In this document: in pieces, positions 1 through 5,575 of the stretch
How the letters are laid out: each line of letters starts with the position of its first letter
Numbering within the stretch: the first letter of the stretch is position 1
Source of the DNA: JAJNBA01 sp035696925
GTDB taxonomy: Bacteria > Actinomycetota > UBA4738 > HRBIN12
Direction of reading: 5' to 3'
Length of the DNA: 10,518 nt
NCBI GenBank assembly: GCA_035696925.1
Contig: DASSDW010000006.1
Location: forward strand, 1-10,518
Made by a program: the position numbers and the translations under genes
The notes under the pieces: generated by a model
What the model was told of the DNA's origin: nothing
Database searches by the model: none
The model's input: the letters and a program-made list of their open reading frames with translations, nothing else

Positions 1-167
1 GGGGAAACGTAGCAATGTCGCCAGACCGCTTGGGTAAACGGGAGATGAACTACACACCCCCGCAACCACACCTTGGTGGCACCGGACTTGAACATTCCCT
101 CGACCCTTGCGCGCGCCGAAACAAACCCGCCGACACCGAAAACCGGTCTTGACCTGCGCGTTTTGTG
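1..167. other. Non-coding start of window
   Basis: I see no credible gene here. A plus-strand open frame that begins at 73 runs through the tRNA-like repeat and the terminator hairpin, and it lacks a ribosome binding site or a recognisable protein. On the minus strand this stretch lies just downstream of the tRNA-like sequence and shows a small weak hairpin (GGTC-AA-GACC near 145-155) followed by several T residues, which might be a weak terminator. Confidence 0.4.
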
Positions 168-329
168 GTGGGCGCTGGAGGATTTGAACCTCCGACCTCT
201 TCCGTGTCAAAGAACAGCCGTGCAACCCTCTGACCTGCACTTTCCCAGCTCAGGGCATCTGCAGCCTGTGACGGGAGTACCGTCGAGTACCGCTTGGCTC
301 GGTCGGCTCCTTGACCTGGTGTTGACCAG
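168..329 (-). repeat. tRNA-Val(GAC)-derived repeat, copy 1
   Basis: This copy aligns without gaps to 10068-10229, exactly 9,900 bases away in the same orientation. The two ends are nearly identical: 168-214 has two mismatches and 289-329 has one, while the middle has diverged at constant length. Read on the minus strand, 166-215 looks like the 3' half of tRNA-Val(GAC): anticodon loop TTGACAC (204-210) on a stem with 4 of 5 pairs, variable AGGTC, T arm GGAGG-TTCAAAT-CCTCC, acceptor 3' strand AGCGCCC, then ACCA. No matching 5' acceptor strand GGGCGCT is present, so this is not a functional tRNA. The far end carries the inverted repeat CTGGT-CAAC-ACCAG. It may be an integrase attachment-site remnant or a dispersed tRNA-derived element. 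Confidence 0.75.
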
Positions 330-385
330 TTCGGGCCGTAAGGGAACGCGTTTGATGAGGCCGGTTGCCACCGACAAACAGAAGA

Positions 386-413
386 GAGGAGCCCGCCTGC
401 AGGCGGGCTCCTC
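386..413 (-). terminator. Strong intrinsic terminator after the 2-TM gene
   Basis: A perfect 28-base palindrome with 14-base arms (386-399 and 400-413) lies 33 bases past the stop codon of the minus-strand gene ending at 447. On the minus strand it is followed by the T-rich run TCTTCTGTTTGTC, as expected of a Rho-independent terminator. Because the arms abut, several central pairs must open to form the loop. Confidence 0.75.
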
Positions 414-446
414 CTGTGAAGCGGCCCGGAGCTGTGGCCGCTCGCT

Positions 447-1034
447 CTAGCGTGTCGCGTCGGCGTACTCCGGGTTGTTCACCCGGTGCTCCTTCGTGAT
501 CGCCGACACCTTCCCAGCGTGCCGGAAGCCGAGGATCGAGAGGATCCCCAAGAACAGACCCGCTGCCACCATCGCGAATCCCGCCCAGAGAGCGATCGTT
601 GCGACGGTCCACCAGCCGTAGGCGTTCAGCAGGATCGCCCTCAGGGTTTCGCCCTTGAAGAGGGTGTCTGCCTTCCCCTGCAGCTCCGCGGCAACGTCGG
701 GGTCGAGCCCCTTTTCGCGCGCCGCTGCGCTCGTCTCCGAGTAGGTCGCACCGTCGTTGATGCCCACGAGGTGTCCGCCGATGTAGCGGGAGAACGCCTC
801 TGCCTGGACGCCGTTCTCGACCTTCTGGCCCGCGAACTCACCGATCTCGGCCTTCTCCTCCGGCGTCATCGCCTCAGCCGGCGGGAACGAGATGTTCTGT
901 GGCTCCAAGCGGTCCCGCACGTTCTGCTGGCCGAAGTTGCCACCGTAGATCGCCATCGCGCCGACCGCGATGAGCACGACCGCGATCACGGCACCTGCGC
1001 CGCTCACGATCTTGTCCCAGCTGCTCCTGTCCAT
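447..1034 (-). CDS. Two-TM membrane protein with large exported loop
   Basis: The product is 195 residues with a hydrophobic segment at about 9-31, an acidic, Ala/Glu-rich central region (about 32-135) and a second hydrophobic segment at about 142-170 ending in a basic tail. This predicts two membrane spans with the central domain outside. The start ATG at 1034 is preceded by AGGAGC at good spacing; the open frame extends upstream to 1361 but that part reads over the intergenic region and neighbouring gene. The conserved-looking stretch LLNAYGWW precedes the second span. Proteins of this shape in actinobacteria are sometimes labelled 'aromatic ring-opening dioxygenase LigA'; nothing here supports an enzymatic role. 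Function unknown. Upstream lies a cluster of GGTCC/GGACC elements (1118-1168), suggesting its own promoter under the DosR-like regulator. A strong terminator follows. Confidence 0.85.
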   Translation of the reverse strand: MDRSSWDKIVSGAGAVIAVVLIAVGAMAIYGGNFGQQNVRDRLEPQNISFPPAEAMTPEEKAEIGEFAGQKVENGVQAEAFSRYIGGHLVGINDGATYSETSAAAREKGLDPDVAAELQGKADTLFKGETLRAILLNAYGWWTVATIALWAGFAMVAAGLFLGILSILGFRHAGKVSAITKEHRVNNPEYADATR

Positions 1035-1117
1035 CTTCTGCTCCTTCGCTCCTGGGGGCCGCCGCTCCGGTGGGTGCCCCGTTGAGCTCATGGTCGACCA
1101 GGAGCGTTTGCCTTCCA

Positions 1118-1168
1118 TGGGCCTTTGGACCCCCACGAGATGGGACCTGCCCAAGGTCCATTGGGACC
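1118..1168 (-). promoter_or_regulatory. Clustered DosR-like half sites upstream of 2-TM gene
   Basis: In the 152-base gap before the gene starting at 1034, the minus strand reads GGGTCCAAAGGCCCA (1118-1132), which fits the box pattern GGG-N-C-N4-GGCCC. Farther upstream are the inverted repeat GGACCT-GCCCA-AGGTCC (1143-1159) and GGTCC-ATTG-GGACC (1155-1168). The first site is 84-98 bases before the ATG. These resemble the better-matching boxes elsewhere in the window; binding is inferred. Confidence 0.5.
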
Positions 1169-1186
1169 CGGCTATGGCGCCAATCC

Positions 1187-1558
1187 TCACGCGCCAACCA
1201 TGGTCTTCGTCGGCCATGCGAGCCACACGATCCCCAGTATCAGAGCTGCGTTGATCGCCTCGATGAACAGGTACCAGGGGTTGAAGTACACGACCATCAG
1301 TCCGAGCGAGGTCGCGAGTCCGACCACAGCCACACTCCGCCACCATCCGGCGTGTGACCACAGACCCAGGCCTCCTCCCACGAGTAGCGCAGCCGCCGTC
1401 ACTGCAAGAACCACGGCTAGCGCCTTTTGGTCACCGATCAACCACGAGTGGTCTGGGTCGAAGGGCGCCTTCTCGTCCGCAGGCTTGGGCATAACCCAGA
1501 TGGCAAGGTGCACCAGCCCGTGTGCGATCAAGAATGCGATGAAGAGCAACCGCCACAT
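1187..1558 (-). CDS. Small four-TM membrane protein
   Basis: The product is 123 residues and almost entirely hydrophobic, with predicted spans at about 3-22, 46-66, 70-91 and 95-115. The first span carries the motif AHGLVH, typical of a family of small actinobacterial membrane proteins of unknown function. The acidic/aromatic stretch PFDPDHSWL (about 33-41) lies in the first external loop. The ATG at 1558 follows GAGAGGT, which overlaps the stop codon of the upstream 8-TM gene (ending at 1563), so the two are almost certainly one transcript. Its third span, around GWWRSVAVV, is reminiscent of SWWEPVAIM in the 4-TM protein at 6981-7373. No catalytic residues are evident; a role in membrane redox or stress adaptation would be inference from context only. 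Confidence 0.85.
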   Translation of the reverse strand: MWRLLFIAFLIAHGLVHLAIWVMPKPADEKAPFDPDHSWLIGDQKALAVVLAVTAAALLVGGGLGLWSHAGWWRSVAVVGLATSLGLMVVYFNPWYLFIEAINAALILGIVWLAWPTKTMVGA

Positions 1559-1562
1559 GGTT

Positions 1563-2444
1563 CTACCTCTCTCTGCGCTCGCGAGGAACGAGGAGCATCA
1601 GCGTCGCCACTGCGAAGCCGGCCGCGAGGACGATGCCCTCCATCGGGAACATCTTGACCCCGGGCACGTGAGCGTTCGACTGGAAGAGCCCCGCCATCAG
1701 GAGGTTCACTTGGTAGATCGCTCCCATCACAGCCATGGCCGTCCCGAACACGAGGCCTCTTGCAGTGCGCCTCCACAAGAGCACTCCGCCGATCACGAGC
1801 GCCGGCACCAGTAGCGACGTGTCGATCGCGAAGACGAGGTGAAGACCGTCGGGAGGAAGTCCGGCCATGAGCTCACCCGTTACCGCGAAGCGGATCGCGA
1901 GGAACACCCAGAGCCCGCCCAGCACGACGCCGACCACCCCCAAGAACCCGGCGATGAGCCTGGCGCCTCTCACATCGCGGAAGCGTGCGGCGATCGCTGT
2001 CACGTCGACGTGCGCGATCGCCAAGACGAGCGCTGCGATCGAGAGCGAGAACAGGGCGATATGGAGAACGAAGATGTCGTTGAAGGCGGCCCCGAACACG
2101 TAGTACGCGTAGTTGTAGAGCGAGTACCCGAGGGCGCCGAGCCAGACCGCTTGGGCAGCGCGGGAGCCGCGCCTCGCGAGCAGCATCGACGCGATGAGGA
2201 TCGGCGCGGCGACCGCGATCGTCGTGAGGTCCCCTCCCCGCAGCGCCTCACGGGCCCACGGACCGTCTCGATACAGACCATCGATGAGCAGACCGGCTGC
2301 CGAAGCGACGATCATCAGCACCCCGATCGCGCCGGAAAGCCGATAGGCGGCGCGGAGGCCCGAACTCGTTCTCACGAGTTGAGCGGGCTTCGGAACGTCG
2401 AGCGTTCCGTGTCGCTCGTTCAGTTGCAGGGGCTGAGTCGCCAT
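1563..2444 (-). CDS. Eight-TM integral membrane protein
   Basis: The product is 293 residues from the ATG at 2444, with about eight hydrophobic spans (roughly 37-56, 73-90, 97-117, 126-146, 160-184, 205-224, 228-250 and 266-288). The first 35 residues are polar and cytoplasmic-looking. I recognise no transporter or enzyme signature; it belongs with unassigned membrane proteins. An in-frame ATG at 2456 (preceded by AGGGAG) and one at 2477 are alternatives; I chose 2444 because GGTGAG lies four bases upstream and the leader residues look like non-coding sequence. It is the first gene of the minus-strand block and stops four bases before the next gene's start. It diverges from the histidine kinase gene, and a DosR-like box at 2511-2525 sits between them, so it may be co-regulated with the kinase. 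Confidence 0.8.
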   Translation of the reverse strand: MATQPLQLNERHGTLDVPKPAQLVRTSSGLRAAYRLSGAIGVLMIVASAAGLLIDGLYRDGPWAREALRGGDLTTIAVAAPILIASMLLARRGSRAAQAVWLGALGYSLYNYAYYVFGAAFNDIFVLHIALFSLSIAALVLAIAHVDVTAIAARFRDVRGARLIAGFLGVVGVVLGGLWVFLAIRFAVTGELMAGLPPDGLHLVFAIDTSLLVPALVIGGVLLWRRTARGLVFGTAMAVMGAIYQVNLLMAGLFQSNAHVPGVKMFPMEGIVLAAGFAVATLMLLVPRERRER

Positions 2445-2510
2445 CGATCTCACCATCCCTCTCCCTGTCGGCGTCACCCTCGACCGTAAGATCCGCGCCT
2501 CCCGATCGAT

Positions 2511-2525
2511 GGGGGCGTTGGTCCC
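2511..2525 (-). promoter_or_regulatory. DosR-like box in divergent kinase/8-TM promoter
   Basis: The minus strand reads GGGACCAACGCCCCC, fitting GGGAC-N4-GNCCC. Its centre lies about 64 bases upstream of the candidate leaderless start at 2582 and 74 bases from the minus-strand start at 2444, so it could serve both. It overlaps an inverted repeat, TTGGTCCC (2518-2525) and GGGACCAA (2535-2542), separated by nine bases. Confidence 0.6.
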
Positions 2526-2569
2526 ATCCCCGACGGGACCAAGGCGACGACCGCGCGCGCTGGTTGGAC

Positions 2570-2581
2570 TACGCTCGCCCT
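2570..2581 (+). promoter_or_regulatory. Candidate leaderless promoter of kinase gene
   Basis: TACGCT (2570-2575) matches the actinobacterial -10 pattern TANNNT and is followed by the six bases CGCCCT, then GTG at 2582. This is the geometry of a leaderless transcript whose first base is the start codon. No Shine-Dalgarno sequence precedes this GTG or the TTG at 2564, which supports the reading. No clear -35 element is visible, as would suit an activator-dependent promoter. Confidence 0.5.
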
Positions 2582-3727
2582 GTGTCCGGACGAGCCGCCG
2601 GGAGCGACGGGGATCGGCGTCTGATCGAGGCTGGGATGGTCCTCGCCTCAGAGCTCGCGCTCGACGCGGTGCTCCTCCGCATCGTCGAGCTGGCAGTCGA
2701 TCTCACTGGCGCGCGATACGGCGCGCTCGGTGTGCTCACGCCCGACGGACGGTTGATCGAAGAGTTCATCACGGTGGGGATCACGACGGAGGAGCGCGCC
2801 GCCCTCGGCGACCCTCCTACCGGCCACGGTCTGTTGGGAGCGCTTATCACCGAGGCCCGGCCCCTTCGGATCCCGGACATCAGCGCGGATCCGCGGTCGG
2901 TGGGGTTCCCTCCGAATCACCCCCCGATGAGGTCCCTCCTCGGAGCGCCGGTGACCGGACGCGGGAGGGTGTTCGGCAACATCTACCTCACGGACAAGCA
3001 AGGCGCGGAGACGTTCGACGAGGAGGACGAGCGCGTCCTGGTGGTGCTCGCGACCCAGGCCGCGATCGCGGTCGAGAACGCCCGCCTGTACGACGAGACC
3101 GAACGCAAGAGCCGGGAGCTCCAGAGGCTGCAGGTCCTGGAGGAGCGGGAACGGATCGCCAAGGAGCTCCACGACGGCGTCATCCAATCCCTGTTCGCCG
3201 TGGGAATGAGCCTGCAAGGACTGGCGGCCGCAACCAGCGACGAGGACATGGCCCGTCGCCTCGAAGCTGCCGTCGAGGATGTCGACCACTCGATCCGGGA
3301 CCTGCGCAACTACATCTTCGGGCTTCGTCCTGGGATCCTGGCGGACCGCCAGCTCGATCAGGCGCTCAAGGAGATGGCGAACGAGTTCGGTGCCCGCTCG
3401 GGCGTCGTGACGGTCCTGGAGGTGGACAGCGAGGCTGCGTCCGAGCTCGCCTCGCGTGCCGGCGATGTCGTGCAGTTCGTGCGCGAGGCACTCTCGAACG
3501 TCGGCCGACACGGGGCTGCCACCACATGCCGAGTCTCACTCCGGAGAGGAGAGGCCGGCCTTTCCCTCGAGGTGGACGACGACGGACGGGGCTTCGACGT
3601 CGACATGACGACCTGGGGCATGGGCCTCAGCAACCTTCGGCAGCGGGTTGAGTCCCTCGGGGGAGTGCTTCAGGTCGAGAGCACGCCGGGAGAAGGGACG
3701 ACCGTCCGGGCGACGTTCCCGTCCTGA
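2582..3727 (+). CDS. DosS-like GAF histidine kinase
   Basis: A 381-residue sensor kinase with no membrane segment. Residues about 15-170 form one GAF domain; about 190-260 the HisKA_3 dimerisation domain with the phosphoacceptor histidine in RIAKELHDGVIQSLFAVG (His197); about 295-381 the ATPase domain with N box REALSNVGRHG, G1 box DDDGRGFD and G2 GMGLSN. The GAF segment SVGFPPNHPPMR (His113) closely resembles the GAF-A region of mycobacterial DosS, where a histidine in this neighbourhood binds heme, so a heme redox, oxygen or NO sensor is plausible but unproven. DosS has two GAF domains; this has one. Start: I chose GTG 2582 over TTG 2564 and ATG 2636 on the leaderless-promoter geometry; ATG 2636 would cut the N-terminal helix. 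The likely partner is the regulator at 4322-4996, one gene downstream. Confidence 0.93.
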   Translation: MSGRAAGSDGDRRLIEAGMVLASELALDAVLLRIVELAVDLTGARYGALGVLTPDGRLIEEFITVGITTEERAALGDPPTGHGLLGALITEARPLRIPDISADPRSVGFPPNHPPMRSLLGAPVTGRGRVFGNIYLTDKQGAETFDEEDERVLVVLATQAAIAVENARLYDETERKSRELQRLQVLEERERIAKELHDGVIQSLFAVGMSLQGLAAATSDEDMARRLEAAVEDVDHSIRDLRNYIFGLRPGILADRQLDQALKEMANEFGARSGVVTVLEVDSEAASELASRAGDVVQFVREALSNVGRHGAATTCRVSLRRGEAGLSLEVDDDGRGFDVDMTTWGMGLSNLRQRVESLGGVLQVESTPGEGTTVRATFPS

Positions 3728-3745
3728 AAGGGTCCCGCCTGAGTC

Positions 3746-3760
3746 AGGACCATCGACCCC
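3746..3760 (+). promoter_or_regulatory. DosR-like box before SRPBCC gene
   Basis: The plus strand reads AGGACCATCGACCCC, differing at two of 15 positions from the box at 5482-5496. Its centre lies about 42 bases before the candidate leaderless start at 3795, so it would overlap the -35 region, the classic place for an activator touching RNA polymerase. A small dyad, CCTGA-G-TCAGG (3738-3748), adjoins it. Confidence 0.6.
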
Positions 3761-3782
3761 TCCGCCGCGACAGGCCCGCGTG

Positions 3783-3794
3783 CATCATCGCCCT
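3783..3794 (+). promoter_or_regulatory. Candidate leaderless promoter of SRPBCC gene
   Basis: CATCAT (3783-3788) matches four of six bases of TATAAT and is followed by CGCCCT and then ATG at 3795. The six bases CGCCCT are the same as those before the kinase GTG at 2582. There is no Shine-Dalgarno sequence before this ATG. The hexamer lacks the first T of TANNNT, so confidence is moderate. Confidence 0.4.
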
Positions 3795-4298
3795 ATGTTC
3801 GCCAGGTATTTCGTCGAGCTGCCGATGTTCTCCGAGGAAGTCGAGCAGGCCCTGTCTCACGACCCAAGGGCATGGCTTCCCGGATTGGCGGAGCGAGCGA
3901 ACCAGGGCGGTGATCTGCTCCTGGCCGAGGTGGGGATCGGTGAAGTCGTCCGGATCAAGAGAACGTTTGTCATCGAGCTCGGACGGTCGGTTCGCTCAGG
4001 AGCCAAGACCGTGTTCCCCTTGCGGTGGGCTTCCACGGGTGCTGCGGGGCTCTTCCCCTCGCTCGATGCCGACCTCGAGGTGGCACCCCTTGGCCCTGGA
4101 CGCACCCAGTTGTCGATGAGCGCGAGATACGTCCCTCCCTTCGGTCCCGTTGGCCGTGCCGTCGATCGTGCGGTCCTTTCGAGGGTCGCCGAGGCGACAC
4201 TCAAGGACTTCCTCGACCGGGTCGCCGAGACGATCCTGGAGAAGTGGGATGCGCCGCGCCTGTCCGAGGTGAGCGAAGCCGAGCAGCAGTCCGCCTGA
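3795..4298 (+). CDS. SRPBCC-fold small-ligand-binding protein
   Basis: The product is 167 residues, soluble, with an N-terminal strand (MFARYFVELPM), a helix rich in Glu/Ala, alternating strands (TVFPLRW, DADLEVAPLG, TQLSMSARYVPP) and a long C-terminal helix (about 123-155, with RVAETILEKW). This order is typical of the SRPBCC (START/polyketide cyclase-like) superfamily, whose members bind hydrophobic ligands in a deep cavity. I infer the fold from strand and helix pattern and resemblance to actinobacterial proteins of this family; no ligand can be assigned. It lies between the kinase (67 bases upstream) and the response regulator (23 bases downstream), so it probably works in or is co-expressed with that signalling system. 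It has a DosR-like box and a candidate leaderless promoter of its own. The open frame extends upstream to 3648, but that part overlaps the kinase. Confidence 0.8.
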   Translation: MFARYFVELPMFSEEVEQALSHDPRAWLPGLAERANQGGDLLLAEVGIGEVVRIKRTFVIELGRSVRSGAKTVFPLRWASTGAAGLFPSLDADLEVAPLGPGRTQLSMSARYVPPFGPVGRAVDRAVLSRVAEATLKDFLDRVAETILEKWDAPRLSEVSEAEQQSA

Positions 4299-4309
4299 AT
4301 CGAGCGGGC

Positions 4310-4321
4310 TACCATCCACTC
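4310..4321 (+). promoter_or_regulatory. Candidate leaderless promoter of response regulator
   Basis: TACCAT (4310-4315) matches TANNNT and is followed by six bases and then ATG at 4322, with no Shine-Dalgarno sequence. Unlike the two preceding promoters it has no recognisable DosR-like box upstream, which would fit constitutive basal supply of the regulator in addition to read-through from the kinase and SRPBCC genes. Confidence 0.45.
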
Positions 4322-4996
4322 ATGAGTGAGCCGAAGAGCCCTCCCCTCAGGGTCATGCTCGTGGATGATCACGAGGTCGTGCGAGACGGGATCCGAGCGA
4401 TGCTCGCATCCGAAGACGACATCCACGTGACGACGGAAGCCGGCACAGTCCGAGAGGCCATCGACGAAGCCGACCGGACCCGACCGGATGTCGTCGTGAT
4501 GGACGTCCGACTGGCAGATGGGAGCGGGATCGAGGCAACTCGGGAGATCCGCGCGAAGCATCCGGCGACGCGTGTCCTGATGCTCACCTCGTTCGCGGAT
4601 GACGAAGCGCTCTTCGCTTCGATCATGGCTGGCGCCTCCGGCTATGTGCTGAAGCAGGTTCGCTCCGGCGAACTCGTCCGCGCGATCCGTGCCGTCGGAG
4701 CCGGCGACAGCCTGCTGGATCCTTCCGTGACGACCGCCGTGCTCGAACGGCTCCGCAAGGGGAAGCACCTGATGAGGGATGAGAAGCTCGCGCGTCTCTC
4801 CCCACAGGAGGAACGGATCCTGACCCTCATCGCCGACGGCCGGACGAACAAGGAAATCGGGGATGAGCTCAGTCTCGCGGAGAAGACGGTGAAGAACTAC
4901 GTCTCATCGATCCTCTCGAAGCTCGAGGTGGCCCGACGAGCAGAAGCTGCCGCGTACCTCGCCCGCCACACGACGACACCTGGTTCGATCCAGTAG
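4322..4996 (+). CDS. DosR/DevR-like NarL-family response regulator
   Basis: The product is 224 residues. The N-terminal receiver (about 8-125) has the acidic pair in VMLVDDHEVVR, phosphoacceptor Asp61 in MDVRLADG, Thr89 in MLTSF and Lys111 in GYVLKQ. A linker (about 130-155) leads to a LuxR-type helix-turn-helix (about 157-215) starting LSPQEERIL. The recognition helix LAEKTVKNYVSSILSKL matches mycobacterial DosR at the residues that contact DNA (Lys188, Lys191 and Asn192 here). Whole-protein resemblance to DosR is strong, including AGASGYV and the VGAG-SLLD linker motif. I therefore expect it to bind GGGAC-N4-GNCCC boxes, several of which occur in this window. Phosphorylation by the kinase at 2582-3727 is likely. 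It converges on the next gene with only eight bases between stop codons. Confidence 0.95.
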   Translation: MSEPKSPPLRVMLVDDHEVVRDGIRAMLASEDDIHVTTEAGTVREAIDEADRTRPDVVVMDVRLADGSGIEATREIRAKHPATRVLMLTSFADDEALFASIMAGASGYVLKQVRSGELVRAIRAVGAGDSLLDPSVTTAVLERLRKGKHLMRDEKLARLSPQEERILTLIADGRTNKEIGDELSLAEKTVKNYVSSILSKLEVARRAEAAAYLARHTTTPGSIQ

Positions 4997-5004
4997 TCCG
5001 CCGC

Positions 5005-5430
5005 TCAGGCGAAGGGGTGGCGGAGCACGAATCCCTCCACCTCGGGTGCACTCCGAACGGCTGCGACGACTTGTCCGGCCGGAGCACCCTGTTCAAGGGC
5101 GATCACGAGACCTCGAGCAGTGGGGTCGAGAGAGCCCCCTGCGCCGATGGTGACCACGGTTCGGCCGCTTCGCGAGTAGAGCGCAAGCAGCTCATCCGAC
5201 GTCGTTCCGACCCCGACCTCGTCTCCGGCCAGCCATGGGTCGAGCACGACGACATCGGCTCGCTCCACCAACGGGCAGTAACCCTCGCGTCCGCCGATGC
5301 ACGTGTAATCAGGAGCGATCGGTCCGGGGCACACGATCACCTCGTACCCAGCTTCCTCGAGAGCCTTCCCCAGGCGCTCCCGCTCCGAAGCATCTGATTC
5401 CACCAGTAGCACGGTCCCTCTTCCTAGCAC
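5005..5430 (-). CDS. Cysteine-containing pseudo-receiver protein
   Basis: The product is 141 residues. It starts like a response-regulator receiver (GTVLLVESDASERERL), has an aspartate at the expected phosphorylation position (VVVLDPWL, Asp64) and a threonine-bearing strand (TVVTIG, about 91-95), but the invariant lysine is absent and there is no output domain. Three cysteines, C34 (VIVCPGP), C44 (YTCIGG) and C52 (YCPL), sit in the region that normally forms alpha-2 and the loop before beta-3, spaced C-x9-C-x7-C. They could bind a metal or form a redox-sensitive disulfide. The GTG at 5430 follows a near-perfect AAGGAGGTG. The gene diverges from the DoxX gene and shares with it a DosR-like box (5482-5496), so it is probably a target of the regulator and may feed back on it. 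Function inferred only. Confidence 0.85.
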   Translation of the reverse strand: MLGRGTVLLVESDASERERLGKALEEAGYEVIVCPGPIAPDYTCIGGREGYCPLVERADVVVLDPWLAGDEVGVGTTSDELLALYSRSGRTVVTIGAGGSLDPTARGLVIALEQGAPAGQVVAAVRSAPEVEGFVLRHPFA

Positions 5431-5481
5431 GGCGCACCTCCTTGATCGCAGCAAGTGTCCGCGAACCGTCTTCGTGGAGGA

Positions 5482-5496
5482 GGGGCCGATGGTCCC
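5482..5496 (-). promoter_or_regulatory. Best DosR-like box, between pseudo-receiver and DoxX genes
   Basis: The minus strand reads GGGACCATCGGCCCC, matching GGGAC-N4-GNCCC perfectly and very close to mycobacterial DosR sites. It lies 52 bases before the minus-strand start at 5430 and 80 bases before the plus-strand start at 5576 in a 145-base divergent region, so it could control both genes. Confidence 0.65.
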
Positions 5497-5575
5497 GGTC
5501 GAACAGAGCCGGTCGACCGTACGCCAGGACCCCCCGAGTCGAGAAGCTGGCGCCGTGAACAAGGAGGTGGGACAG

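Noticed and set aside
166..260. A functional tRNA-Val(GAC) gene on the minus strand
   Set aside because: The T arm, anticodon loop and ACCA end are convincing, but the 5' acceptor strand GGGCGCT is missing and the D arm is degraded, so no cloverleaf forms. Copy 2 at 10068-10229 fails in the same way.
2509..3651. Long Arg/Pro/Gly-rich frames overlapping the kinase on both strands
   Set aside because: They are GC-rich shadows of the kinase gene; the kinase frame alone has the GAF, HisKA_3 and ATPase motifs.
3857..4768. A 303-residue minus-strand frame opposite the SRPBCC and regulator genes
   Set aside because: Composition and motif content match an antisense shadow; the plus-strand regulator has all receiver and helix-turn-helix residues.
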